In this document: positions 10,859 to 21,866 of the stretch, one piece after another
Numbering within the stretch: position 1 is the first letter of the stretch
How the letters are laid out: every line of letters begins with the position of its first letter
NCBI RefSeq assembly: GCF_040412425.1
Contig: NC_089756.1
Coordinates: 1,894,498-1,958,497 of the forward strand
Length of the DNA: 64,000 nt
Direction: 5' to 3'
Source: Macrobrachium rosenbergii
Lineage: Eukaryota; Arthropoda; Malacostraca; Decapoda; Palaemonidae
Translations under genes and position numbers: made by a program
The notes under the pieces: generated by a model
Database searches by the model: none
The model's input: only the letters and a program-made list of their open reading frames with translations
What the model was told of the DNA's origin: nothing

Positions 10859-11406
10859 GAGCTTGTCATGCGAGTTGGTTCTTTAGCTGCTTTGTCTGCA
10901 TCTTCATTTCCTTTGATCCCTACTTCCAACATATTTCTACATTTTTTCCATTATTATATAAGTTATGGAGATATAATTTAATTTGTTGTACTATATTATT
11001 TTTTGATTTGTAACTTTGAATAGCTTCTATAGCGCTTCTCGAGTCACTAAAAATCACAAAATTATTGAACGATGATTCTTTAATTATTTTTATAGATGAT
11101 GCAATTCCATACAATTCTGCTGTAAATATGGAAACATTATTTAGAGAACTGATAAGTTTTGTCTTGGGACACTGCAGCATATCCTACTCCGTGTTCTGAT
11201 TTAGATCCATCTGTATATATTGCGTAATGTGGACCTTTTCGGTTTATATTCTCTATTGTATGTTGTCTATGGTGTTCTGGTGTATATGAGTTACTTTTTG
11301 ATAAATACTTGAGGTATGTGCAAATTCTCATTTTATTCATTGTCCAGGGAGGAGGTGATTTTACTATTAAATGCACTTGTATATTTATATCCAGCAACTC
11401 AAACAA
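10859..11406 (-). pseudogene. RNase H domain of element C
   Basis: Frames at 11406-11137 and 11180-10920 give YAIYTDGSKSEHGVGYAAVS (first Asp), FTAELYGIASSIKII (Glu) and VIFSDSRSAIEAIQSYKS (Asp). After a frameshift come an EICW segment and a GIKGNED-like segment. Domain order follows the RT. One frameshift near 11150 separates the first Asp from the Glu. Confidence 0.75.
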
Positions 11407-11475
11407 TCTTCTAGCTCTAACTGGGAAAGGTGGTGGATTGTTATTTATAAATACATCTCTTAATTCAAATAATTT

Positions 11476-12780
11476 TTATGTTGGAGAATCACTAGATTGA
11501 ATTCTTAAAGCACTTTTCATTGTTACTAACTCTCTATGGAGAGACAAAGGCAGTTCACCACATTCAACATGTAACAATGATTTTGGTGATGATCTAAAGG
11601 CTCCTGAGCATATTCTAAGACCTTCATTGTGAACAAGGTCTAACATTTTCAGCACTGCATCAGATGCTGAGCCATATACTTCGCTTCCATAATCAATGGT
11701 GGACAGAACTGTTGCTTTATACAGTACAGTAGGGGTAAGTCTATCAGCTCCCCAAGTAGTGTTCGATAGTTTTCTAATTAGAGTTGATGCTCTTTTACTT
11801 TTAGATTTTACATATGTAATGTGGGCTCTCCAGTTCAAGTGAGTATCAAAAACTAATCCCAAAAATTTTGCTGTTTGGCCAACTGGTATACTATGGTTTC
11901 TGATTTTTAAATCTATTTCTTCACCTTTTTTCCACTTTTTATTTTTATAAAACATGATTGCTTGAGTTTTATCTATGGAAAATTTAAAGCCTACAGATGA
12001 GGCCCATTCATCTACTTTCACTATGCCTTTTATTAATGATTCGTTCTGCATGTTTTATGCAGGATGCTGAATAATATATAGCAAAATCATCCATATACAG
12101 GTTACTTTTAATGCCAATAGGTAGACTTTTACTGATATCATTAGTTGCTAAAGTAAACAGTGTGCCTCTAAGGACACTTCCCTGTGGAACACCATTTTCA
12201 AGTGGAAATGTTCTAGACAGATCATCATCAATATTCACCTGAAAATTGCGATTTGTCAAAAAATTCTGTATAAACCTAGGTAAATGTCCACGGATGATGT
12301 TGTTTTGTAAAGTTTTTAATATAACATACCTCCATGTAGTATTGTATGCTTTTTCAATGTCAAAAAATATAGCTACAGTAATTTGTTTTCGGTCAAAACC
12401 TCTACGTACTGTATATGGTCTTCTAAGTTAGAGAGAATCTAATGTAGATCTGTTACACTGTGACCCAAACTGAGTGAGAGTTAAAATTTTATTTTCTCGA
12501 ATGTGCCATGTTAGTCGAGCATTTACCATCTTCTCTAACAATTTGCATAAGCAGCTTGGTAAGGAAATTGGTCTGTAATTAATTACATTACTAGGATCCT
12601 TTCCAGGTTTGTGGATAGGAATTATTATAGCTTTACGCCATTCATCTGGAAATAAATTTCGAAGCCATAAATGATTATAAAACTCTAATAAGTATGACTT
12701 TCCCGAAGGTGCTAAGTGGCAGATCAAGAGCACATAGACCAGACAAAATCTACATGAATTATCAGAAACATATGAGCATT
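11476..12780 (-). pseudogene. Reverse transcriptase of element C
   Basis: RT sequence in three frames. At 12720-12428 it reads FPDEWRKAIIIPIHKPGKDP, then YRPISLPSCLCKLLEKMVNA. At 12259-12008 come motif B NGVPQGSVLRGTLF and motif C NLYMDDFAIYY (YMDD codons at 12087-12098). At 12051-11476 lies the thumb with LGLVFDTHLNWRAHI and STIDYGSEVYGSA. Motif A (FDIEKAY-like) is visible only in a shifted frame near 12355. Frameshifts make it inactive. Confidence 0.8.
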
Positions 12781-13506
12781 GGTCACAGAGCATAAGTAAA
12801 ATGTCATAAGCCATGGAAGAAGAAAAACTATTTCTTCCCTCACTGGTTGGTTGTCATTATTATTCCAAGACAATGTTTTTTTAATTTTATTTTACATCTA
12901 GTCTTATACAGGCAAACACTTAAACAATGGGCTGAACCACCCCCTACACATATGAACCATTTACCTTTATCCTGTACATACTCTCACTTCCTGATATTGA
13001 AGCCCCTTCTTGCCAATGCCTCTTTCACAGCCTCCATCCAGCCCCTTTAAACAATATCCAAAATGTATGATGTTTCCACTCAGTGGAACAGCAAGACCAT
13101 GCTGATCCATGTAGCTGTATATACTGTTATGAATTAGGCAAATTCCAAACTACATTTCATAACTACAAATTCAAAATTACTTACATCCTACATAGGCTGA
13201 CTTTCAGCTGGCCACCCTTCAGCTACAAATTCTTAGCATCAGACACCATTCTTCTTGGAACTAACTTGTCAACATGAAGGAACTTTTAAACACAGCACCT
13301 ACAGAAGGGTATTCAAGCATTTCTACTTAAAAACTTTGTATTTCACATGATACAGCTTTACTATTGACAAATATTCTGTATAAATAGCTAACCAAGATAA
13401 TAATTTTACATAATACATGTACGGTAAGTCACTGTTCGAATCACAATGAAAGAGGATGAAATGTTAGTAAATATGAAATTCACCTAAGGAACACTGATCT
13501 ATTCGT

Positions 13507-13686
13507 TTAACTCAAATCCTCATCATCAAACAGATCATCAAAGTCATTGTGGAAGTCTGCATGAACAGCTTTTTCATTGGCAGTGAGGTCCATCAGAAGT
13601 CCACCAGAGCCCCCTGCTTCATCCAGATCCATATATGGTCCGGCACCTTCAGGGAACATTTCGTCAGCGACCATGCTTGGTTTCAT
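13507..13686 (-). CDS. COPS9: COP9 signalosome subunit 9 (COPS9/Myeov2-type acidic peptide)
   Basis: A 59-residue frame from ATG at 13686-13684 to TAA at 13509-13507. Segments include [36 protein letters not shown] and a C-terminal DLFDDEDLS. This closely follows the small acidic ninth subunit of the COP9 signalosome, which associates with the deneddylase that removes NEDD8 from cullins. Human COPS9 is 57 residues. A splice acceptor-like TTTTATTTTCAG lies on the minus strand at 13705-13694, so the exon begins at 13693 and only 7 bases of it precede the ATG. A noncoding first exon is therefore expected upstream, at higher coordinates. No stops or frameshifts occur, unlike everything around it. 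A retrocopy is unlikely given the acceptor, but not excluded. No canonical AATAAA was found just downstream. Confidence 0.9.
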   Translation of the reverse strand: MKPSMVADEMFPEGAGPYMDLDEAGGSGGLLMDLTANEKAVHADFHNDFDDLFDDEDLS

Positions 13687-13705
13687 TGTAAATCTGAAAA
13701 TAAAA
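13687..13705 (-). promoter_or_regulatory. 3' splice site of the COPS9 coding exon
   Basis: On the minus strand a pyrimidine-rich stretch ending in CAG (13696-13694) directly precedes ATTTACA and the ATG. This is the expected context for an intron placed in the 5' UTR just before the start codon. The donor was not identified. Confidence 0.65.
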
Positions 13706-13765
13706 CAATACTTCAGAGCTCTGACTAGTTCCTAATCTAATACATAAGAACTAAATAAATGCTAC

Positions 13766-13785
13766 CCCACACACACACACACACA
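13766..13785. repeat. (CA)n microsatellite
   Basis: A run of about nine CA units in the presumed first intron or upstream region of COPS9. Confidence 0.85.
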
Positions 13786-14404
13786 GGTCCTATGTTTATT
13801 TGTATAAAAAGTCCCACATTAAACACCTCTAAATTGCTAGAAATCTAACAATTTAAAATGATTATGTTTCACAAGTGCCTCCCTCTTGGTCAAGGCCAAA
13901 CATTATTAAATATTCTCTTTAAAGTTGTAATTGTTTATGAGAAAATCCTTAAGATACCAAGAATAATGCAAAACACAAAAAAGCCTATGCAACCTGATAA
14001 ATAGGACCGTGTTTTATACTTATGATGCAAGGTTAACTTCTGAAGAGTCCAACTGGCTTAGTAAACTACTTTGTACAAACAAAAGTATGTGTTATTTTAC
14101 TTCAAACCATTAGTATTTGATATTGGGGTTTTTATGCTGTTATCTTAGGTCTCCTTAACATCATTAATATGACACTCATGCTCAAATCTGTTGAAATTTA
14201 CTGCTACTGAGATATTCATTGTCTTTTGTTTATGTTTTACCATTCATTCCAATGAACACAGAGCTCATGGGAGTGAGGCTGATATTAAAGTAAACTTTAC
14301 AGCGAAAGAAACAATCATCAGGAATGTTCAAAGTCCACAATAAAACATTGGAAAAGGATATTTTCAAGTCCAAAATTTAATAATGGTTTAAAATAAATTA
14401 AAAT

Positions 14405-14688
14405 AACAATTTGTATTTTTCCTAACATACAAATGAAACATTCATTATATATAGGAGATTGTTTTGTGTGTGACTTGGCTGACTGTAGACTTGTTCTACT
14501 GAAAACCACTAGCTTCCTGTTAACCCAACCTGCCCTGGTCAGACCTAACCTCGCTTCACCCAACTGCCAGCCCAAGTATAAGACTGTCATACCTTCGCAG
14601 GAGGAAAGAGAGATCGGGCTAAGAGGGGAGGCACAAGGAGGGTAACTTTAACTATATGAAGGTGTAGGTTCATATGTTAGGAAAAATC
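14405..14688. repeat. DIRS-type terminal unit, solo
   Basis: Bounded by an inverted pair: ATTTTTCCTAACATACAAATG near 14413 and the reverse complement of a similar sequence at 14667-14688. It is about 280 bp and directly abuts a second unit of the same design (14686-14960). It resembles the inverted terminal repeat of a DIRS element standing alone. The assignment rests on this architecture, not on coding sequence. Confidence 0.4.
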
Positions 14689-14995
14689 ACAAATTTTTTA
14701 AGTAATTTGTATTTTTCCTAACTATACAAACCTGAGGTCTTCTGCATTACTTACAGTGAGAGCCGGAACATGGCTGTTTAACTTTAAACAAGGTGATGAA
14801 GTAAGTAGTTAACTACCAACTACAGGTGGGAGTCCCGCCCACCCAGTCGGTAAACTCACTTTACCTTTTGGCCCTGGAAACAGAATAAGGGGTGGCTGAG
14901 GTGGGCATTTAATGTAAAGGACCTCAGGTTTGTATAGTTAGGAAAAATACAAATTATAAAAATTTGTCATTTGTTCCTACATGATATACAAAATC
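14686..14995. repeat. DIRS-type terminal repeat with adjoining internal complementary region
   Basis: Inverted sequences of about 36 bp lie at 14703-14740 and 14920-14957 (GTATAGTTAGGAAAAATACA on the right). They are followed at once by TTTGTTCCTACATGATATACAAA. The layout equals that at 32255-32625 in DIRS element 1: terminal repeat beginning near an AATCAC motif, inverted partner, then a sequence resembling the far end. This marks the 3' end of the decayed DIRS-like element to the right. Confidence 0.5.
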
Positions 14996-17900
14996 AGTCC
15001 TTTACATTAGGAAGACTTAACGTCTTGGAGGAGGATTCCAAGCCTGTTTTTTCTGAACTGACTGGAGTTTGCCTCACCTGGGGCTCCTTCCTGGTCATGT
15101 ATTGTAGCAATAATACCAGTCTCTGATAGATCTGAACAGAAGTGTGAATTTGTGTTCAATTGTCAGACTTCTGGACCTTTCGAAATAATGTGTGTGTATG
15201 TTTGTCAGAGCCATGTTGTTTCACAAAATGGCTCAGACAAGCCCACAGCATCAGGGACAATAAAACTGGGATAACCAATGGTTTTGTTTATGTCGGCCCC
15301 TCTCTCCCTTTGCTAGAGAGATTTTAGGATTTCTATAAATCCATGGCCTTCAAATTATACACAGGGTGCTCATTATTAGGCTTTTTCATGACCCGTCAAC
15401 CAGCAAGTGATGGTAGGCAATTAAACTCTCTTGAGAGATTGTTGCACCTTTTTTGAAGGGAGGAGCCATTATCCTTCTTTTTCTACCAGTTCATCATTTC
15501 AGGCAATATACAAACTGTACCCAATTGGGATCTTTCAAAGCTACACAACTTTTTTAGTAGTACCGCCACATTGCTAAATAAAAAAAAAAAAAAAGTAAGA
15601 GTCCCAAGACCTGTTGTGGCAACACATCTGTTCTTTGATTTGTAGAAAGATTTCAGTAGTGGACATGCCTACACCACTTTCTGTTTTGATACCTGAAAAA
15701 CCGACAGGTTCTTCCAAATGATCATACATTTTGCATGGGACAGACCAATGTCCCTACCCCAAAGAGTACTTGGAGTGAACTCACAGCCACATGCTGGCCA
15801 AGGAGAATGTTTTTGTTTGTTTTTCAGGCTTGAAAGAAAGGTGTCCAGTATAAACACTACTGAGTGAAATTTTACTAAGGAAGAGCCATCAACACTCAGG
15901 CTTGAGATGCCGAGTCCTCTTGGAGATATTTACCATCACTCTAACTGGAAACAGTAGTATCTTGCAGTACAACTAACCATTAGATGGGACTGAATGGGAC
16001 TAATGACTCAAAAAAAAAAAATACAACTTCCAGGACAAACTGAAAAACGTGACAGAACCACATCTCTTTCATGTGGTTTATTCTGGCTGCCAGACTTAGG
16101 CCTCCACAGACAGGAAGACTCCCAGGAGACCTCCACCCAGGTGAGCCTACCTGTGGGTTGTATCACCTGCCTGGGACCCTGGCACCATTCCCATACAAGA
16201 ACATGCCAGGGGTGAGGTCACGCTTGAGCGCTGGACCTTCTCTCGTAAGTCAGGCCCTGGTCTGAAGACCGGGGGGCCTTACTGGTGTCACAGAAGTCCG
16301 TGGGACCCCGTGCAGTGGCAGAAGAACCTTAACCTGCCCGGGGAAAAGATTCCTGAGGCAGAGAAAGTTAAGTATATCTCCTAGGCCTGATCTGAAGGAT
16401 TAGACTTATTTTACGAGGCTAAGAACCAACTGGTTACCTAGCAACGGGACCTACACCTTACTATGGATTTTTTACCACAAATATTCCGAGAAATTAATTT
16501 CTATCACCAGAAATAAACTCCTCTAATTCTTCATTGGCCAGATGGAGACTCGAACTCGAGATTGGTGACACGGGTCTTATCAGAACCCAGTGTGCATGTG
16601 GTGAAATTGGTGTCCAGAAGAACCGTGCACTTGAAAATCCTTTGGCACAATATTCTGTGGAACCTATACAACAGCAGCCACCAATACATGGAGATCCAAG
16701 GACTCCCATGCACTGGTGGAAGGTTCTTCAACGGCCAGGGAAGATGAATTCCCGGGACTGGTGTCAGAGGCATGGGTGTCCATGGAGACCTGTGCCTCTG
16801 TTGCTCTCATGGCACGGGGCTCTCAATTGAGTACCAATGATTCCCATTAGAGTTTAATCTGTATTACAGGGAGAAGCAACTGAGAGATCCCTTGCCTCTT
16901 CCGAGGCCTGAAGATTGTTCCGTGGGTTGGGAGACGTTCTACCAGCGACCACGGAAGTGGAATGATAGCACAGTACATTGACAGCTTCTGATGATTATTG
17001 TAGGGAGTCTCCAAAGACTGTGGAATCTTGTGAACTGTCTGGAGAAGAGGGCCAAATCTCTGTCACCTGACACTGGTGATGAGCTTGACTTCCGTTACAT
17101 TCCGAAGCCCAGCTATCAGCTTGCTGAGTGTGCATTCGCCCACTTATATATTTGCATCGTCAACCTGCAGAGTTGGAGGAAAACCTACTCCCCCTCCCCC
17201 CTTTTTTGTTGACAGAAGTTACTCTTGTGGTGAAGGGGGTACAGATGCCCATCCGTACTGCAGAGCATCTTACCAAGATTTTGAGTCTCTGGAAAAGCCA
17301 ATAAAGCTGTCCTGAGTTTCAAAAATTGGTGTGGAGATGCTTGCTGTGCTGATTCCGCTCACCTGAAGGAAGTAAGTCTTGAAGTGTGCACCTCTTCCCT
17401 CGGTCGATTTACCAGCGAACAGGGGCATGACAGGAGGGGGAGTGTGCCAGGCTAGTTCTCGATTCTTTTCTTTCCTGAAGGAATGAAAAGGGATAGAGGT
17501 CCCTTATTGGAGACAAGAATCCTTCTATTCTCTGCAGAAGGGAAACCAATGGAAAATCGTTCCTGAGGACCCGGTTCTCCAACAGTGATAGGTGAGTGAG
17601 GACATCTGTTACTGTTGACTTAATTCTTCACTGAAAAAGCTGATATGGGACCGAGACTGAAACACCAGTGCGACAGGTCACTAAGTGTTCTGCTCAAGTG
17701 TGGGGTCGAGCTTCTCAAACTTAAACTAGACTACCAAGTCCTGCAAGTAGAGAAGTCATCTCCTGTTCCCCGAAGAAGACTGATATGTATTGGAAAATAC
17801 ATATCCTAAAGGGTACTGAGGATACCATCTTCAGCAATGTCTGCACCTTACAATGAGCCTCAGTCTTCTTCGAGGCTGAAGCTTCCTTGAGAGAAGACTG

Positions 17901-18773
17901 AGGAGGAGACCTCCTCAGCATCTCCGATTGCTCAAACCCTCAAGTCGGAAGCGCTTGGTCGGGAACTTGGCCGAGTGCTTTGAAGAAGTACTGGTAGGAG
18001 GTGAAGAAGCACCTGAATGCTTCGACACCTTCTCTCGTACTGTGCCTGAGCCAGACTGAGGAGTGGACTCTCCAGTACAGCTTTGGGAACTCGAGGTTTG
18101 GCGAAAACCAAGTACCTTAAGACAAAGCTTCCGAATCACATCGAAGACAATCCACGGGGCCTCCTCTATCCCAGTGTCCAAAGGAGACTCTGGGAAGAGG
18201 CAGGCACAGCACCAGTCTCAGAAGACAACTTCCCAGAACTGGTTCTGAGTATGCAAGTCTTGGAGACTCATGCACTCAGGCTCCCGAATCACAATACCTC
18301 GGCAAGGTTTGTGTTACAGGCCCCCGAGTCCGGAGACTGGGGTGAGCCAATGAGATATCCCTTCCTTCCCTGGGCAAGCACCCAAAGCAAAAGGAAGCGT
18401 GGCAGAAGACAAGATGATGACACCAAAACTTCTCTTCCTCGACTTCTCTTCCTAGCTATCTTCAAGATGGTGGGGAATAGCTGATCTCCCTAAGAGGCCA
18501 ACAGGTTGTTGTCTGGTGGCCAGGTAGGGAAAAGCCTTACCTCCAGACTGGCACAGTCTCACGACAACGGAGTTCTCTCCAAGGGTGATCAAACCCAAGG
18601 AGGTGGAAACCTTGAATACTGTGAGGACCACAGATCCAGCCAGGAGACTGTCTGGAGAGTCATCATAGTGGCGGCCTCCAGATTCACTGCTTCTTGCTGC
18701 AAGAGGGAGATCCCTTCCGCAGTAAGCTGCTGCAGCGAAAACCTGGATCTAGATGAACCAGGTCCAGGTCAAC
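14996..18773 (-). mobile_element. Decayed DIRS-like element D, copy 1, left part
   Basis: Alignable by eye with 43260-46740 (for example CTTTACATTAGGAAGACT followed by GAACTGACTGGA...CACCTGGGGCT) and, in its right part, with 28060-28330 and 62700-62950. No open frame survives; scattered ORFs are chance. It joins precisely to 27295 across the insertion of element B. Orientation is inferred from the tyrosine recombinase and RNase H traces in the sister copies. A SINE lies inside it. Confidence 0.45.
16395..16575 (-). mobile_element. tRNA-derived SINE-like element
   Basis: On the minus strand it begins with a box-B-like AGTTCGAGTCT (about 16560-16545). Then follow a stretch with TTATTTCTGGTGATAGAAATT and a TAGGTAACCAGTTGGTTCTTAG block. 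The arrangement, about 180 bp with a tRNA-like head and body, fits a SINE. Box A is not clear. It interrupts element D. Confidence 0.5.
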
Positions 18774-18787
18774 CTGCAGGCGAGTAG
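18774..18787. repeat. Target-site duplication of element B, left copy
   Basis: CTGCAGGCGAGTAG, repeated exactly at 27281-27294. The sequence of element D resumes after the right copy. Confidence 0.85.
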
Positions 18788-19000
18788 ATTGATTGATTGA
18801 TTAATTGTGGGTTATCTGGCGTCACAACTACCACGGTCACTGACGCCGAATACTAAATGTGATCTTTTCACTTTTATAGTATGTTATAAAAACTAAAATT
18901 AAAATCCTGCTAAACAGAACTACATATAAATTTGATTAAAAAGAAAAAACAAAAAAGAAAACTAAAATAAATAAATATACTGTATAAAATTCTGCTAAAA
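18788..19000 (-). other. 3' UTR and tail of element B
   Basis: A short 3' UTR holding a GGCGTCAGTGACC...GTTGTGACGCCAGATAACCC block, which itself forms a GGCGTCA/TGACGCC inverted pair, and ending in ATTG repeats. The same block closes the sister copy at 50265-50319. A terminal hairpin followed by a short repeat tail is typical for recognition by the element's reverse transcriptase. Confidence 0.65.
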
Positions 19001-20075
19001 AGAACTATTAATAAATTTGATACGATAAACAGTAAACTTAACAAAAAAAAATATATATATATATACTAAGACAGCACAGCTGTCAAATATATTTGAGAAG
19101 ACCAGCTTCTTTGATAAAAGACGTAACATTATTAATACATATACTTTCTCCCAACAGTTTTGCCATGTTTTAATTACCACCGCTTCACTGCTATTTGATA
19201 AAAAACGATTCCCAAGTTCCACTAGACTGGGACACTCAACCAGCAAATGCCTAACAGTCAGTGGAACCAAGCAATCGTCACATACGGGCTCATTCTCCCT
19301 ATTCATTACAAAGCCGTGAGCTAAACGTGTATGGCCAATACATAATCTACACAATACAACCTCCCATTTCCTTGGCACTAGGTCATATTTCCAAGGGTGT
19401 CTGACTAGTGATTTCTTTCATTTTATTGGGGCCTACTCTGTCCCACTGAAGTGCCCATAATTGCTGGATGGATTTCCATATAATATGGAATGCATCACGA
19501 TATGGAACAGGACATTTTCTGGGTATCAGAATTTGTGCTACTAATTTGGCTAGCTGGTCTGCCTTTTCATTTCCTGATATGTTCACATGGGCAGGAACCC
19601 AACAAAAAGAAACAATGCTTCCTCTATACAGTAATGGTGCAAGAAGATCCACTGCAAGATCTTCAACACTAAGGGATGATCAGTATTTAAGACTACCAGG
19701 GACTCTAAGGCACTTTTGGAGTCACAAAATGTTGTGTAGCTAGACACTGGGAGTGTTGCAATATGTTCCAGTGCTACTAAGATGCCATACAGCTCAGCTG
19801 TAAAGTTTGAAGCAACTGAAGGAAGCGCACCTCTTCGGTTAAAAGATTCACTAAAAACTCCATAACCAACGCCAGCATTGGATTTGGAACCATCGGTAAA
19901 TATAAATCATGTATCTATATGCACTGAAGCATGCTCTAAAAATATTGCCCTCATTTCCTCATCAGATTTATCCCTCTTCGCTCCACTGAAGTACCTGCAG
20001 AATTTCACAGCAGGTAACTTCCAGACAGGAGTAGTGGGATACACAAAAGGAAGTACGGAGATTTTTCCAATATTT
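19001..20075 (-). pseudogene. RNase H and Cys/His tail of element B ORF2
   Basis: In broken frames: FTDGSKSNAGVGYGVFSES near 19905-19850, an AELYGILVALEHI block near 19800, and a CDSKSALE-like block near 19720. Then at 19652-19383 comes a frame with SFCWVPAHVNISGNEKADQL. The next frame (19378-18995) has LCIGHTRLAHGFVMN and a CDDCLVPLTVRHLLVECPSL tail. The catalytic D-E-D order is recognisable but spread over shifted frames. Confidence 0.75.
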
Positions 20076-20096
20076 GTATCCTAAAATTTTTTTAAT

Positions 20097-21321
20097 TCAA
20101 TAGCTAAAAGGAGTAGGATACCTTGGATGATTTTCATAAAAATCGTTAAAAATATTTCTGTTTGCCATAGCAAATGCCAGAGATTTGGGAAGTCTTTGCA
20201 CTCTAAACCAGTATCGAAGTAATGATGACTGATGATAGAGTTCAAGGGGCATTTCTCCTGCATCAACTAGCAAACTAGATATTGGTGATGAACGAAAAGC
20301 TCCTGTGGCTATACGAATACCTGAGTGATGAACAGAATCTAAAATTTTTAAGTCACATGAAGAGGCTGAAGAATATACTTCACAACCGTATGACAGCTTT
20401 GATAAGATGAAGGTTTTATGAAGCTTTAGTATAAGATTTCTACCAGCTCCCCAACTGGTGTGAGACAGCACCTCCAAGATGTGTACAGCTTCTAGGCACT
20501 TTGCTTTGATATGTTTGATATGGGGACCCAAGTCATTCTGCTGTCAAAAACAGGCCTAAGAATAATTTGTTCTACACATGGGATTCTATGGCCATACAAA
20601 TAGAGGTCTGGATCAGGATGTACTCCCCTGATCCGGCAGAAGTGGACAGCAGTGGTCTTGCTTACAGAGATTTTAAAGCCCTGTTTCTCAGCCCAACTTG
20701 CTATTTTATTTATCGTTAATTGTAACTTTCTTTCGGCTACAGTCATCCGGGGGGCAGCAAAAGATATTGACAGGTCATCCACAAATAACGTCTTTAAGAC
20801 CTCTTTTGGATTAACAGATATAAAACTGTTTATGGCCAGAGCAAAAAGTGTTACACCGAGAACACTGCCCTGGGGAACACCTTCTTGGCACCTTTTCTCT
20901 GATAAAGTACTGCCAACTTTAACTTTAAAATACCTACGATGTAAAAATGATCTGACAAATAAAGGTAATTTTCCTCGTAGACCACTATTATGCACTGTCT
21001 TGAGAATTCCATGTCTCCAAGCAGTGTCATATGCCTTTTCTATATCAAAAACACTGTCACGTGGTGTTGTTTGGAGGCAAATGCTTCACAGACAGAGGTT
21101 TCAAGTTGCAGTAAGATATCCAGTGTGGAGTGCATTTTTCGAAAGCCACACTGAGAAAGTATTAAAATACTGTTGTACTCTAAATGCCACATCAGCCTTA
21201 CATTTACCATTTTTTCCATTAATTTACACAAACAGTAAGTTAAGCAATGGGGCGCAGTAACTTGCTGCATAGAGAGGATCTTTTCAGGCTTAAGGAATGG
21301 TAACATGGTTGCCAATTGCAT
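20097..21321 (-). pseudogene. Reverse transcriptase of element B ORF2
   Basis: Frames at 21321-21040 (CLCKLMEKMVNVRLMWHLE, CGFRKMHSTLDILLQLET), 20995-20492 (EGVPQGSVLGVTLFALAIN, then TLFVDDLSISF with FVDD at 20775-20786) and 20531-20097 (SHTSWGAGRN, SKLSYGCEVYSSA). It shares its motif set with element A. Two frameshifts interrupt it. Confidence 0.8.
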
Positions 21322-21857
21322 ATGCTAGGGTAGCTGCTTTCATCATATTTTATTGATAATGCTGATTATAGAAAGAAATGTGTTTAAACATTTGGAATCT
21401 CATCTCAGCCAGGGCAGTGTTCTTGCTCTGGCTAAAGCAGTCAAATTCCCTTTCAGAAAAAGGCATATTGTAAGATTCACTTTTGTTTGATGACTTTCTG
21501 TTGTTCTTCCATCATTCTGAAATGATGTCCTGGGAACTACCTGATTTTTCAGAGATCAAGCAAAGTGTTCAGAAAATATATTACTAACTTCTTGGCATCA
21601 GTGACATGATTATTATTTACTTTAAGTACTGGAGGAGGATTGGGTGTAAATTTACCCTGATTTTTTCTTAGTTTTCTTCCAAATGCTGCTGACTAGTGTT
21701 CTGCTGTTAATAGAGGATACATATCCATGATTGCCCAGCTTTTCAGGATTGTCTTTGGCAGCTTTCATAGCTTTTCAAAATCGTACCCTACACTGTTTTA
21801 TAAGTGATGACATTATCAGGCACGGTCTGCGATGTCTCACGGCACCTGGTCAATGAT
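21322..21857 (-). pseudogene. Endonuclease-RT linker of element B
   Basis: Positioned between the RT start and the MULE insertion. Frames are heavily broken, with stops in every frame. Only short basic and RT-N-terminal-like stretches remain. Identity is by position. Confidence 0.45.
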
Positions 21858-21866
21858 GGCCTTGTC

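Larger units (their letters stand above)
10020..12814 (-). mobile_element. Non-LTR retrotransposon C (5'-truncated, RT-RNase H)
   Basis: Minus-strand element starting within the RT region near 12814 and ending with a 3' UTR at about 10380-10020. The order is RT, RNase H and Cys/His tail. The 3' part is alignable with 46750-47583 (about 3' UTR plus tail), so the family has at least two copies here. No endonuclease or ORF1 is present, as expected after incomplete reverse transcription. A palindrome (10752-10858) and a CT repeat lie within it. Confidence 0.8.

Noticed and set aside
18083..18484. 133-codon plus-strand frame
   Set aside because: Not conserved in the homologous block at 28060-28700 and without any recognisable motif.
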